Shown piece by piece: positions 35,501 through 41,345 of a stretch of DNA of 64,000 bases. Origin of the DNA: Neoarius graeffei (Eukaryota > Chordata > Actinopteri > Siluriformes > Ariidae); assembly GCF_027579695.1 (NCBI RefSeq), contig NC_083571.1:48024890-48088889 (forward strand). The letters are read 5' to 3'. The first letter of the stretch is position 1. Each line of letters begins with the position of its first letter. Below the pieces are notes generated by a model. It did no database searches. It was not told where the DNA came from and was given only the letters and a program-made list of their open reading frames with translations. The translations under genes were made by a program, and so were the position numbers.

Positions 35501-38196
35501 TATTGACAATCCCTCCCACCCCCTGCATGACACAGTGGAGTCACATCAGAGCACCTTCAGTGGGAGACTGAGGCCACCGAGGAGTAACACAGAATGCCAC
35601 AAGTGGTCTTTCCTACCAGTGGCCATCAAACTATATAACTCCTCCCCTCCTGTAAGTTGGACAGCTGATCAATCAAGACAGTAATACCAATATCATGTGC
35701 AATATACTGAGTTGTCATGTGAAATAATGTTTTTTTCCCAACACCATGTGCAATATTTACTTTCACCATTAGGTTAGTCTATTACATAACTTACCTTATT
35801 TCTGTTGTTAGAATGCTAACCATCTAGGCACTGGTTTTTGCATTTTCTATTTCCATCTGAGCTTTTAGTTTAGCCCCTTATGTAACTTACATTATTTCTA
35901 TTGTTATTCTGTTGTTGCTCTATTAGGCACTGTTTTTAGACATTTATTTCTTGTACAGTTCTTATTTTATGTACAGTTTATTTTAAGCTTGTATTGTTGT
36001 ATTTTAACTTATACTGCATTGTTATGGAGCCATTTTTGGCACAAGAATTTCCTTCGGGATTAATAAAGTTTTATCTTATCTTATCTTATCTTATCTTATC
36101 TTATCTTATCTTATCTTATCTTATCTTATCTTATCTTATCTTATCTTATCTTATCTTAATGGCTCAGTGGTTAAGGCTCTGTGCTAGTGATTAGAAGGTC
36201 AAGCTCCAGTACCTCCAAGCCACTGGGGGCCCTTAACCCCTTCTGCTCTAGGGACATATACCAAGACCCTGCACTCTAACTTGAGCTTTCTAACAAGCTG
36301 GCATTCTCTAGAATTTCACTGTACTGTACTGTTTCCTGCCCTTGCCAATAACTCCATGATACATTAATATCCACTCATTTTATCAGCCAAGTGTTATATC
36401 AGTTGGACCTTAAAGCACCAACCATTCTTGCATTACAATTGCATGCTTATATTTATTAAGTCACTATTGCTTACTGAAGATCTTTCCATCTCTCTGCAGG
36501 TGTGTGCATGGAAAATGCATCCCGCTGGACATGCAGTCCTACCGCTGTGAATGCCAAGAAGGTTACCGTGGTGCTCTGTGTAACCAGCAGGGAGAACTCT
36601 TCAACCCGTGCAGAAGGTTACAGTGCAAGCATGGCCGCTGCCAGATTTCAGACTCGGGTGATGCGTACTGCCACTGTGAGAATGGATACACTGGAGAATT
36701 GTGCGATCAAGGTGAGAAATGAAACAAGTGCCTGAATGTTGGGAAAATCATGAATCAAGAATACCAAACCCAGTAATTTTGAAACTGTTTTTCATATATT
36801 ATTGTGTTGCATATTGCAAAAACTGGGAATAGTGCATATTAGAGTGTAGTGTGCTACTATGCATTGTTCCCACTAGTCACCATAGATACATGATATTCTA
36901 AAATGTCATCGTCGTCACTGCTGAACCCTATCCGAGCTTGAGGCAAACCATGTTTGGGTTACTCGGATAGAATTGTAGCAGTAGGGTGGCCAGTTCCTTT
37001 CTTTGCACTCACACACACATTCACACATATGGGCAATTTAAAGTAGCCAGTTAACCTAACTGCATGTCTTTGGACTGTGGAGGAAACCCACACAGACACG
37101 GGGAGGACATGCAAACTCCACACAGAAAGGCCCCCATCAGCCACTGGGCTCAAACCCAGAACCTTTTTGCTGCGAGGTGACAATGTTAACCACTACACCT
37201 CCATGCCGCCCACATTCTATAATGACATGATTCCAAACTTTATGGCACTGTGGATGTGTCCTAAATCATACACTAGATACGATATAGTTGGCTATGAGTT
37301 AGGGAGTTAGGAGGCCAAAATAATGGTTCCCTTCAAGAAATAAAAGGAAAGCACAGTAAAGAAGATGACTTTTTCACGTGTGTACACAAGCACAGCAAAA
37401 TTCCTCCTCTGCATTTAACCCTTCTGAAGCAGTGAACACGCACATGGACATAGCCAGAGCACTGGGCAGCTCTACTACAGCACCCAGGGAGCAGTTGAAG
37501 GATAGGTGTTGTGCTCAAGGGCATTTCAGCCATGATACAGAAGGAGGGGAAAGTGCTGCTCATTCACTCAACTCCCCTTACATTTTCCCTGCTGTTCTCG
37601 GGAATCAAACCAGCAACCCTTTGGGCCTAAGGCTGCTTCTCTAACCTTCAGGCCATGGCTGCCCCATGAGAACCTTAGACACAAAGTAGACTGCAATTTA
37701 CAAGATGACAAGTGTGATGGCAAGCTGATTTGTTTCAGCAGATGAGAAGGTGAGAACAGTAGATAGACTAAAGGACTAAAGCGCTGCTGCATCAGTCTCT
37801 TTAAGTAGGGATGAAGTAATCATGTGTAATATAGGAAACTGTAAAAATAGAGTAGCTCATTTCAAAATAAGTTTCGGATGGTAGTGAAAATCATATTAAT
37901 CATAAAGATTAAGATGGACGTTGTTCCTTATTCAAATATCTATCTGTTTGTGTTTAGAGTCAGAGTGCCGTGGTGAGCAAGTGCGGGACTTCTACCAGGT
38001 GCAGCGTGGCTATGCAATCTGCCAGACGACACGCATGCTCTCGTGGGTGGAATGCAGTGGAGCATGCCAACCAGGAGCCTGCTGTGCCAGCCAGAGGACC
38101 AAGCGCCGCAAATACACATTTGAGTGCAGCGATGGCACTTCGTTCAGCGAAGAGGTGGAGAAGAGCATCAAGTGCGGCTGTGTGGGCTGCATGTAG
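434..38196 (+). CDS. slit1: slit1-like secreted axon-guidance ligand, 3' ten exons
   Basis: Slit proteins are secreted ligands of Roundabout receptors that repel growing axons and migrating cells. The coding part is join(434..528, 1984..2123, 2917..3010, 4965..5102, 19992..20220, 22246..22376, 22830..22984, 28482..28773, 36500..36711, 37958..38196): 1,725 nt, 574 codons plus TAG. Every junction has AG/GT ends and keeps frame. Domains in order: several cysteine-rich EGF repeats, a laminin-G domain (end of exon 5 to exon 8), three more EGF repeats, and a C-terminal cystine knot. Full Slits have about 1,500 residues, so the leucine-rich N-terminal part is upstream of the window. Assignment to slit1 rather than slit2 or slit3 rests on the knot ([27 protein letters not shown]), which fits my memory of SLIT1; slit3 is the main alternative. 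No disabling change is seen in any exon. Introns total about 36 kb and are mostly transposons. Confidence 0.88.
706..1078 (+). mobile_element. tRNA-derived SINE (DANA/Mermaid-like), copy 1
   Basis: Starts GGGCGGCATGGTGGTGTAGT, has a tRNA-like B box (GGTTCAAGCCC), then the common core GTTTGCATGTTCTCCCCGTG and CCACAGTCCAAAGACATGCA, and ends GCGGCTAGAGATAATGA. One of about eleven copies in the window. Plus-strand, nearly complete, in slit1 intron a-b. Confidence 0.88.
1183..1960. mobile_element. TTAA-flanked DNA element, left-truncated copy
   Basis: Homologous along its length to 23879-26183. The right terminus reads GGCAGACTACCT followed by TTAA at 1961-1964, as in the other copy (GGCAGTCTACCT, TTAA). 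The left terminal repeat is missing. Terminal repeats plus TTAA suggest a Kolobok- or piggyBac-like non-autonomous element; the family is inferred. The corresponding minus-strand reading frame of the other copy is broken here. Confidence 0.6.
1984..2123 (+). CDS. slit1: slit1 exon b: end of one EGF repeat and most of a calcium-binding EGF
   Basis: Acceptor CAG at 1981-1983, donor GT at 2124. Encodes [19 protein letters not shown] and then [16 protein letters not shown]. The D-I-D-D-C / N-Y-T-C pattern is that of calcium-binding EGF repeats. The repeat element described at 1183-1960 ends only 23 bases upstream of the exon, so the branch point probably lies in transposon-derived DNA. Confidence 0.93.
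2124..2877. other. slit1 intron b-c, AT-rich, no gene seen
   Basis: AT-rich intron sequence without a recognised coding frame or terminal repeat. It ends in a (TG)n run that abuts the exon c acceptor. Confidence 0.5.
2878..2913. repeat. (TG)n microsatellite
   Basis: About 36 bases of TG with one GGG interruption, ending three bases before the slit1 exon c acceptor. Confidence 0.9.
2917..3010 (+). CDS. slit1: slit1 exon c: EGF repeat
   Basis: Acceptor TAG at 2914-2916, directly after a (TG)n microsatellite at about 2878-2913 that takes the place of the usual pyrimidine tract; donor GTAATA at 3011. Encodes [15 protein letters not shown]. Phase 1 in, phase 2 out, and both neighbours join in frame. 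The TG-rich acceptor context is unusual and could weaken splicing. Confidence 0.9.
3213..4836 (+). mobile_element. Tc1-like transposon, long terminal inverted repeats, inactive
   Basis: Terminal repeats of roughly 200 bases: the left end contains CTTGCAAAAGTATTCATCCC and AAATGGATTTTGGGG, and the right end has their complement, finishing GCGAGACACCG and TA (4837-4838). The left flank lacks the TA. A related copy starts at 63727. The transposase inside is broken (see next entry). Confidence 0.9.
3686..4607 (+). pseudogene. Tc1-like transposase, broken
   Basis: Three pieces of a DD34E transposase. The first (3702-3905) is the helix-turn-helix region ([16 protein letters not shown]). The second (3886-4140) carries [12 protein letters not shown] and the first catalytic motif, read here as LWSNETK where the family has SDETK, so the first catalytic Asp is Asn. 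The third (4221-4607) has [13 protein letters not shown] and [11 protein letters not shown], then the usual GGSTKY end. The pieces are separated by a frameshift near 3886-3905 and stops after 4137 and near 4173. Not functional. Confidence 0.88.
4965..5102 (+). CDS. slit1: slit1 exon d: EGF repeat
   Basis: Acceptor TAG at 4962-4964, donor GTCAGT at 5103. Encodes [12 protein letters not shown] then [16 protein letters not shown] and a following NGYSCVC segment, that is, the end of one EGF and most of the next. The next coding exon is 14.9 kb away. Confidence 0.93.
5537..5665. repeat. Foldback (hairpin) repeat
   Basis: TAATATTGGCTGG and ATATCAGATATATTCCATTC on the left are matched in reverse complement by GAATGGAATATATCTGAT and CCAGCCAATATTA on the right, around a loop of about 30 bases. 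Resembles the end structure of a small foldback element. Confidence 0.7.
6209..6329. repeat. Foldback repeat
   Basis: GGTGGCATGAAGATATGAAG at the left is matched in reverse complement by CTTCATATCTTCATGCCACT at the right, around an inner section with TTCGCTTCGCTCA. The left motif also occurs singly near 5450. Confidence 0.7.
7785..7866. repeat. (TG)n microsatellite
   Basis: About 80 bases of TG with scattered TC interruptions, directly left of the nested Tc1 element. Confidence 0.9.
7878..9504 (+). mobile_element. Tc1-like transposon with abnormally long (about 410 bp) inverted ends
   Basis: Left end TACAGTGCTCAGTGTAAATG (TA at 7876-7877), right end its complement ...CTGAGCACTG. The inverted repeat does not stop at a normal Tc1 terminal repeat but continues to about 8294 on the left and 9093 on the right, taking in the last 60 codons of the transposase. 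The left part of the element is thus an inverted copy of its right part. The right flank is TG rather than TA. Confidence 0.88.
8312..9272 (+). pseudogene. Tc1-like transposase, 5'-truncated, with stop and frameshift
   Basis: Begins within the N-terminal helix-turn-helix ([17 protein letters not shown]), missing the true start, which the inverted duplication replaced. TAA at 8399-8401. The frame then runs from 8402 through [26 protein letters not shown] (first Asp present) and [12 protein letters not shown] to ALFQHD, where a small deletion and TAA at about 8990 destroy the QHDNDPKHT motif. The rest (from about 8985 to 9272) reads [15 protein letters not shown] and ends GGHTKY. Inactive. Confidence 0.88.
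9676..10014 (-). repeat. 3' LTR of the Gmr1-like element
   Basis: 339 bp, nearly identical to 14314-14632 apart from a longer CA/CG microsatellite at about 9797-9835. Begins TG, ends CA on the plus strand. Confidence 0.93.
9920..10477 (-). pseudogene. RNase H domain of the LTR element
   Basis: Reads [33 protein letters not shown] and [11 protein letters not shown], the three acidic-residue blocks of Ty3/gypsy RNase H. It lies in a different frame from the reverse transcriptase (shift near 10450-10477), so RT and RNase H are no longer fused. The last codons run into the LTR. Confidence 0.88.
10449..11486 (-). pseudogene. Reverse transcriptase of the LTR element
   Basis: Minus-strand frame 11486 to 10695, a stop, then 10673 to 10449 in the same frame. 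Contains the gypsy RT blocks [53 protein letters not shown] and the catalytic [11 protein letters not shown], then [17 protein letters not shown] of the connection. Catalytic YLDD is intact; the stop near 10695 would end translation before the connection domain. Confidence 0.92.
11619..12908 (-). pseudogene. Integrase of the LTR element, upstream of RT
   Basis: One long frame of 429 codons. Zinc-binding region: [16 protein letters not shown] and CTACRECQ (HHCC type). Catalytic core: [13 protein letters not shown] (Asp), ILTDQGTAF (Asp), VERFNCTLK (Glu), all three present. C-terminal [14 protein letters not shown] is the usual gypsy GPF motif. It starts in the protease region and ends at 11619, just before the RT, so it clearly precedes RT in the transcript. 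The domain itself is unbroken. Confidence 0.93.
12757..13428 (-). pseudogene. Zinc knuckle and protease region of the LTR element
   Basis: Contains [13 protein letters not shown], a CCHC knuckle whose first Cys appears as Ser, followed by [18 protein letters not shown], the aspartic-protease active site (DSG), and [12 protein letters not shown], the second protease block. Its frame differs from those of gag and integrase, and it overlaps the integrase frame at 12757-12908, so at least two frameshifts have occurred or one is programmed. Confidence 0.85.
13401..14270 (-). pseudogene. gag of the LTR element, with one amber stop
   Basis: ATG at 14270 ([20 protein letters not shown]). The frame runs to a TAG at about 13773-13775 and continues in the same frame to 13401. 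The sequence has a glutamine-rich start and a capsid-like segment ([30 protein letters not shown]) resembling the SCAN-like capsid of gypsy elements. The amber stop breaks it within the capsid. Confidence 0.85.
14314..14632 (-). repeat. 5' LTR of the Gmr1-like element
   Basis: 319 bp, TG...CA, matching 9676-10014 except for a shorter CA tract. It is followed on the right by the duplicated GTTTA, and gag starts 44 bases inside it on the minus strand. Confidence 0.93.
14755..16648 (-). mobile_element. pogo-type DNA transposon, apparently intact
   Basis: Termini CCATATTTTTCGGACTATAA and its complement ending CCGGAAAATATGG, with TA at 14753-14754 and 16649-16650. Sub-terminal repeats of TATAAGTCGC occur at both ends. 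1,894 bp with a single full-length transposase frame. It lies 120 bases right of the LTR element, inside the hAT. Confidence 0.92.
15113..16390 (-). CDS. pogo-like transposase, unbroken
   Basis: 425 residues from ATG at 16390 to the stop at 15113. An N-terminal helix-turn-helix ([29 protein letters not shown], residues about 7-45) is followed by a CENP-B-like helix-turn-helix ([16 protein letters not shown], about 72-140). The DDE_1 catalytic core has [25 protein letters not shown] and [14 protein letters not shown]; the last two Asp are 35 residues apart (DD35D). An acidic C-terminal tail ([15 protein letters not shown]) ends the protein. No stop or frameshift. Such proteins cut and paste the element at TA sites. 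It could be a mobile autonomous copy, or less likely a recruited host gene; the close-fitting terminal repeats favour the former. Confidence 0.93.
   Translation of the reverse strand: MPSKRKSYSADYKLQVVKYAAKNRNRAAERKFGVSKKLVRDWRKAEVTLTAMKKTKKANRGLKARWPQLEERVCTWVLEQRAAGRGLSTVQLRLHAQVVAKEMNINDFAGGPSWCYRFMQRNRLSIRARTTMSQKLPADFQAKVDSFREFVEKHVTEHNVTPDHIINMDEVPLTFDIPMGRSVAEKGLKSVNIVTTGHEKSHFTVVLACCGDGSKLPPMVIFKRKTMPKIQSPSVAIAVNEKGWMDQEMMNLWITKCYTKCPDGFFRTRKALLVMDSMRAHITPQFKDKLKVFNSIPAIIPGGLTKILQPLDISVNRSFKAVLRNLWEQWMMDGEHSFMATRRMRHATFLEVIGWIDKAWASVTTETILSGFRKAGIIGTATDDESDESDAEEEVALRLPLELADLFRIDTEDEEFNGFSDLECD
17380..18062. other. slit1 large intron, no gene seen
   Basis: Unique-looking intron DNA between the right target duplication of the hAT and the next SINE. 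No supported coding frame. Confidence 0.5.
18072..18420 (+). mobile_element. SINE (DANA/Mermaid-like), copy 2
   Basis: 5'-truncated head (begins GTAGCACTGTCGCC), core present, ends GATAATGGATGGATGTAT. Flanked by GATTATAAA at 18063-18071 and 18421-18429. Confidence 0.9.
18657..19060 (+). mobile_element. SINE (DANA/Mermaid-like), copy 3
   Basis: Full-length, GGGCGGCATGGTGGTGTAGT to a (TGGA)n tail (about 19018-19060), flanked by ATAATATATTAT at 18645-18656 and 19061-19072. A short partial duplicate of target plus SINE head precedes it. Confidence 0.92.
19073..19988. other. slit1 intron d-e, distal part, no gene seen
   Basis: AT-rich intron up to the exon e acceptor. No terminal repeats or reading frames recognised. 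Confidence 0.5.
19992..20220 (+). CDS. slit1: slit1 exon e: last EGF before laminin-G, and laminin-G start
   Basis: Acceptor TAG at 19989-19991, donor GTAGAG at 20221, 229 nt, ending in phase 0. Encodes an EGF repeat ([29 protein letters not shown]) running straight into [12 protein letters not shown], the first strand of the Slit laminin-G domain, and PQANITLQ. The same EGF/LamG junction is found in other Slit proteins. Confidence 0.95.
20549..20975. repeat. Inverted repeat within the piggyBac-like element
   Basis: TTTTAGAACTGTGTTGGAAT and its complement ATTCCAACACAGTTCTAAAA are the cores of two arms of about 85-95 bases. A second inner palindrome (GCAGTGGGAGGGG / CTCTCCCACTGC) lies between them. 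Confidence 0.75.
21279..21632 (-). mobile_element. SINE (DANA/Mermaid-like), copy 4
   Basis: Minus-strand copy, head at the right (GTGCCGCC). Flanked by CTAGATCGAGTC at 21267-21278 and 21633-21644. Inserted in the piggyBac-like element. Confidence 0.92.
22246..22376 (+). CDS. slit1: slit1 exon f: laminin-G domain
   Basis: Acceptor AAG at 22243-22245, donor GTATGT at 22377. Encodes [20 protein letters not shown] and [10 protein letters not shown], laminin-G core strands. It follows the right end of a piggyBac-like element by about 80 bases. Confidence 0.94.
22830..22984 (+). CDS. slit1: slit1 exon g: laminin-G domain
   Basis: Acceptor TTAG before 22830; donor GTAGGG at 22985. Encodes [20 protein letters not shown] and, at its end, DTPLYVGG, the usual laminin-G beta-strand motif. 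The donor lies in a G-run, and the phase-1 G joins GC of the next exon. Confidence 0.93.
22985..23874. other. slit1 intron g-h, proximal part, microsatellites
   Basis: (TG)n at 23280-23302 and 23418-23456, nothing else recognised. No coding frame supported. Confidence 0.5.
23951..25443 (-). mobile_element. Tc1-like transposon, inactive
   Basis: Both ends read CTAGTGCATCTCAAAAAA on opposite strands, with TA at 23949-23950 and 25444-25445. Inserted at a TA of the TTAA-flanked element; the unoccupied site is preserved at about 1232-1242 of the window. 1,493 bp. Confidence 0.93.
24226..25168 (-). pseudogene. Tc1-like transposase, broken
   Basis: ATG at 25168 ([12 protein letters not shown]). 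Fragments include the segment with [20 protein letters not shown] (first Asp, 24767-24997) and the one with [16 protein letters not shown] (second Asp) and LPDLN (24410-24706). Frame changes and a stop separate them; the C-terminal part (about 24226-24410) is in yet another frame. Confidence 0.8.
26188..27403. other. slit1 intron g-h, (TG)n and a possible solo LTR
   Basis: (TG)n at 26497-26549. From about 26920 to 27261 the sequence (CACCTGTTCCTGCTTAGAGC, CTGTTTGTGTTTTTGGACTG, GTAAAACTCTTCCTGC) resembles solo LTRs of fish gypsy-type elements, ending TTACATGACA. No target duplication was found, so this part is tentative. Confidence 0.4.
27404..27952. repeat. Foldback element with 151-bp tandem units and TGACCT half-sites
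   Basis: Ends GATGCCTCCGCCCGG (left) and GGTGGCGGAGGCATAAT (right) form an inverted repeat. The inside holds about two and a half tandem units of about 151 bases (compare 27562 and 27712), each with TGACCT, five bases CACAG, TGACCT, TGACCT. Copies of this type of repeat are common in aquatic animal genomes (from memory). Confidence 0.75.
28482..28773 (+). CDS. slit1: slit1 exon h: end of laminin-G and an EGF repeat
   Basis: Acceptor CAG at 28479-28481, donor GTAAGT at 28774. Encodes [17 protein letters not shown], the conserved end of the laminin-G fold, then an EGF repeat ([22 protein letters not shown]) and the start of another (NPCQGN). It is the longest slit1 exon in the window. Confidence 0.95.
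28774..29558. other. slit1 intron h-i, repeat-like block, unidentified
   Basis: CpG-richer than the surrounding intron (for example GTGTGCACGCAGCGCACGCG near 29140). With 30095-30830 it may form one older element later split by a small Tc1. No terminal repeats found and no coding frame can be supported. Confidence 0.35.
29561..30092 (-). mobile_element. Internally deleted Tc1-like element
   Basis: 532 bp. Ends CACTATATTGCCAAAAGTAT and its complement, with TA at 29559-29560 and 30093-30094. The minus strand (29930-29640) keeps the C-terminal transposase: [19 protein letters not shown] and the final GGPTSY. N-terminal and central parts are deleted, so it is non-autonomous. Confidence 0.93.
30095..31336. 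other. slit1 intron h-i, unidentified
   Basis: On the minus strand near 30352 an ATG opens [11 protein letters not shown] and a stop; a shifted frame gives an acidic stretch. I cannot link this to a family. The remainder has no supported feature. Confidence 0.35.
31345..32135. mobile_element. Non-autonomous hAT element
   Basis: Left terminus CAGGGCCGTAGCCAGC, right terminus GCTGGCTATGGCCATG (its near complement). Exact 8-bp duplication GGTTTAAG at 31337-31344 and 32136-32143. 791 bp, no transposase frame. It sits directly left of the LINE. Confidence 0.9.
32189..35684 (+). pseudogene. LINE ORF2: endonuclease and reverse transcriptase, broken
   Basis: Endonuclease part 32432-32970: [51 protein letters not shown]. 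After the SINE it resumes at 33337 ([11 protein letters not shown]) and meets a stop near 33568. A linker (33670-33990), then RT pieces: [16 protein letters not shown] (34183-34371), [14 protein letters not shown] and a catalytic region reading [10 protein letters not shown] (34684-35058), where an intact element has F/Y-x-D-D, so the second catalytic Asp is lost. The C-terminal segment is at 35094-35684 ([20 protein letters not shown]). Several frameshifts; not functional. Confidence 0.9.
32975..33336 (-). mobile_element. SINE (DANA/Mermaid-like), copy 5
   Basis: Minus strand, inserted in the LINE endonuclease. Flanked by GTGGAGTGTAAG at 32963-32974 and 33337-33348. Confidence 0.93.
36067..36158 (+). 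repeat. (TTATC)n tail of the LINE
   Basis: About 18 perfect TTATC units forming the 3' end of the LINE. Confidence 0.95.
36500..36711 (+). CDS. slit1: slit1 exon i: two EGF repeats
   Basis: Acceptor CAG at 36497-36499, donor GTGAGA at 36712. Encodes [18 protein letters not shown] and [14 protein letters not shown], followed by [15 protein letters not shown]: the end of one EGF and a whole further EGF directly before the cystine knot. Confidence 0.95.
36935..37212 (-). mobile_element. SINE (DANA/Mermaid-like), copy 6, diverged
   Basis: Contains TGCATGTCTTTGGACTGTGG and the head complement CCACTACACCTCCATGCCGC at the right, with internal deletions. Lies in slit1 intron i-j. Confidence 0.8.
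37383..37668. repeat. Interspersed repeat B, copy 1
   Basis: Starts ACAAGCACAGCAAAATTCCT CCTCTGCATTTAACC, includes GGGAGCAGTTG and GTGCTCAAGGGCA, ends CAGGCCATGGCTGCCCC. Further copies at 54803-54972 and 63427-63720. Common interspersed fish repeat, class not known to me. Confidence 0.75.
37958..38196 (+). CDS. slit1: slit1 last exon: C-terminal cystine knot and stop
   Basis: Acceptor TTTAG before 37958, TAG stop at 38194-38196. Encodes the CTCK domain: [47 protein letters not shown] and a final KCGCVGCM. Cysteine number and spacing fit a Slit knot. The [15 protein letters not shown] stretch is the strongest reason for calling slit1 rather than slit3. Confidence 0.95.
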
Positions 38197-41100
38197 TGCA
38201 GAGAAGGGAGGCAGAGAGAACGCGAGATAGAGAGAGAGAGAAAGACAGAGAGAGATGGCACGAGTCAGAGAGTATACAGAAATATATAATAAAACTATAT
38301 ATTATGGACAACGACATTTGTAAAATAGAGGACTTTTTTTCTCCCTCCGTGAACTCCCAAAGGGTGTACGGCGTAAGACAGAGCCAAAACAAACAAACAA
38401 AAACAAACAAAAAATATGTTGTATCTGTGAAATGTTGTCAGAAAAATGAGCAAAAAAAAAAAAAAACGGTGGCTGAGAAGTCATAAGGTGTCGCACGATT
38501 TCCATTTCCATTTGATTGCTTCTTTCCATCCATTCGCTAGGCCTCAGGCAGCCTCAGAGCAACAAGCAAAGAGGTTCAGGCTTTCTTGGGTAGAGCGCTA
38601 GAGAAGCAGTGGACGAAGAAACAAGGCTTTTTTTTTTTCTGCACACGCAGCACAGGGGCTGTCCTCTTTGTAAATGAGTGTCTCAGTAACACCAATGACA
38701 CACAGTCCCACTACTGTCAATAACACTGAACTTTTCTATAAAGTACCTCTACATCTATACACACACCTACAGACATAATCTATATCACAGACAATGTATA
38801 CTGACTAACCGACCATACTGGACCATGTCCAAGCAAGTACAGCATTAGATATATGACATGATATGATATATGATATGATATGATGCTACAGGCATGTTGG
38901 GCTAATAAGCGAGTAGCTTTGAGAAGCTCAAAAAATCATCCAGTGAGGGCAGGACAAGAGATAATGTGTTAGAAAATGCCACAAAGGACGTATGTGTGTG
39001 TGTGTGTGTGTGTGCTCCTAACTTACAAGCTAGCTACCTGTTGTGCTTAGCCTCCCATTAACGGTATTGAGAGCACAAGCTTCTGGTGCCATTAACTTGT
39101 ACATCAACTTACAGACAGGGTTGAGCAACCTTCAGAAACTTCTACAGAACATCCTGTGAAGGTTTGGGCCCTTCAGCTCTTTATTTATCCACGCTTGTCT
39201 GTGGATGATAGTTTTCTTGTCTTTTTTTTGTCAGTTTGTTTCTTGCACTGTCATTTGCGTTACAGTTTAAATGGAGCGTACATATTCAGATGATACTGCT
39301 GAATATTGAAGTGTTTTTGTTGTTGTTGTTGTTGTTGTTTTTTTTATTGTGGTGTCCACCATGACACAAGGACTGTAGTTAATATTCTTAAGACCCCAGT
39401 ATAGCCAAATGCATTGTCTTTTTAGTTTGCATCAATGAATTCGTGTAGGTGTGTTTAATAAAGAGCCCTTCCCTCCGTTTTCAGATTATATTTGTCTCCG
39501 CTTGCGACGCTGTATTTGTACAGCTGAGTGGTATTACTGCATTGCACACGATACACACCAGCCGACAGCGTCCTGTGGCACCATTCACCCAGCATGCATT
39601 GCGTTTCCCCTTCCCTCTCCTTCAATGTGAGCAGGAGGAATCTTATGTTCTCCTCTCAAATGCCTGCAGTATTACTTGTGCAAATTTTTTGCATGTTCAA
39701 AAGACTTGCAATTTGATATTTAAACATCGTTATTACTCATTTTTGTGTCCTAATTTCAATGCTTTTTTTGCATTGCTTTCTTTGACGTTTTGGTTTCCTG
39801 ATGTATCCTAACTCATTTAGCCCTCTCTTTATACAGAAATGCCTAACAGATTCTAATATATATTTGTATTTCATTTTTTTGGTATAGTATTTTTATATGT
39901 TAAAGAGTTAGTCTGTGTTTTTCGGAAGTTACTATCGGAAAAAAGGCAGAATGACATTTGGCGGACTTCATTGGTATGATTTTTTTTTTTTATTTTAACT
40001 CTATTCATAGCAAGCTAAAAACTAGTTTGTAATTGGACAAAATTTAAATAAATCAATAAATTCAAAACCCAGTGGCCTCATTTTAATCAGAGCCAGTATT
40101 GATTTAGAGGAAACTTTAATATTGTATATGTTGTCTTCCATGTGTATATTACATCTAATACTGTGTGCTTTTTTTATTTTATTTATTTTTTATCTAAAGG
40201 CTTCCTGATCTAGAAGTGGCAGAATAATGTTACAGATTTTAAATAACAAAATTTCCTTTTTCTTTCTTTTTCTTCAAATGAACATAAAAGTTTTTAAAAA
40301 ATCCAAAACTTTCTTTAAAATCTGTATTTATGATATGATTGTTAAAGCTAGAAAGGGCTGCCTAACACATTCCGGTTTCCCGAGCCAGAAAGTTGAGAGG
40401 CCTAAACACAACTACAAGCAGAAAAGATTGTACCTCCATCGTTCTTTGTTATAATTTGTATTTTTTATAAATATATTTTAACTGGTGTTTATGACTTTAA
40501 TTTCACAAAAAGAAAGCCTACACAGAATGCATATATCGGGTTACTCCTCACTAATTGCTTGCTTTGTCAGGATCACCCAAGCATCGTTGCCAACATCATA
40601 GACTTTTTTGATAGATATTTAAAGAGTTGTACTCTTTAGTGAAGTGGTATCTTTTAGGAGTAAATTAATGTGTCTAATGTTCACTCTGCTATCTAAAAGT
40701 AAAGTCATTTCTTTTTTTTGTGAATGGCGACAAACTTCATCCTGTATTTTTCTGCTGCTGTGGATGCTAAAGCACTCATTTTTTTATAACCCCATTCAAG
40801 CCTTGTCTTCTTATAGCGCTTCTTCTTCTTCTTCTTCTTCTTCTTCACTGAACAGCACGGCTGTTAGGTGGAGGTGAACTGTTAACCCATGAAGGTATGT
40901 TGCATGGTTCCAATGCACTTTCCATGCTTTCCATGTCGCTCTCCGGTCATTTTCCCGTCAAGACTTTGAGATCTCAAACAGATCCCTTCATAAACCCTCT
41001 ATTTTCCTAAGCTATACTCCTGAACATGTATTGTGAACAATGCAGTGTCTCTGTTGTATTGATTTTTTTTTTTAATTGCTGCAAGAGCTCTTAAATGTTC

Positions 41101-41345
41101 GCTAACTATCAAATGTGCTTCTGTTGTTTTTTTGTGCGTCTCTGGGATTCGATGGTTATAATTGATCATTGCAGTAAATCTGAATGTAAGTAGTGCCACC
41201 GACAAAATGTTTACTGAAAACTCCACCCTTTTCATTCATTAAAATGTGTGTGCTTTTATTATGTAATACCGTGTGCGCTACTTCTTTTCAATATCCCTGT
41301 ATGTATATGTATTTCAATTTTCAAACATGCTTTCAATTAAAAAAA
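38197..41345 (+). other. slit1: slit1 3' UTR (candidate extent)
   Basis: No coding frame or recognised repeat is seen directly after the stop. AT-rich sequence with poly(A) signal candidates AATAAA at 39457-39462, 40047-40052 and 40055-40060, and ATTAAA at 41336-41341. Which one is used cannot be decided without transcripts. It contains a short GAGA-rich run (38222-38256), a (TG)n run near 38993-39013, TTG repeats near 39318-39340 and TTC repeats near 40819-40847. Confidence 0.5.

Larger units (their letters stand above)
32185..36158 (+). mobile_element. L2/CR1-like LINE with (TTATC)n tail, inactive
   Basis: Carries endonuclease, reverse transcriptase and C-terminal segments in one direction, and ends GGGATTAATAAAGTTTTATC followed by about 18 TTATC repeats, the usual 3' end of fish L2-type LINEs. 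A SINE interrupts the endonuclease. Confidence 0.9.

Noticed and set aside
36067..36158. CRISPR-like array or satellite from (TTATC)n
   Set aside because: Simple 5-base units without spacers at the 3' end of a LINE; it is the element's tail.
5103..36499. A slit-hosted microRNA such as the miR-218 type
   Set aside because: miR-218 lies in slit2/slit3 introns of the upstream gene half; I saw no matching seed within a hairpin in these introns.
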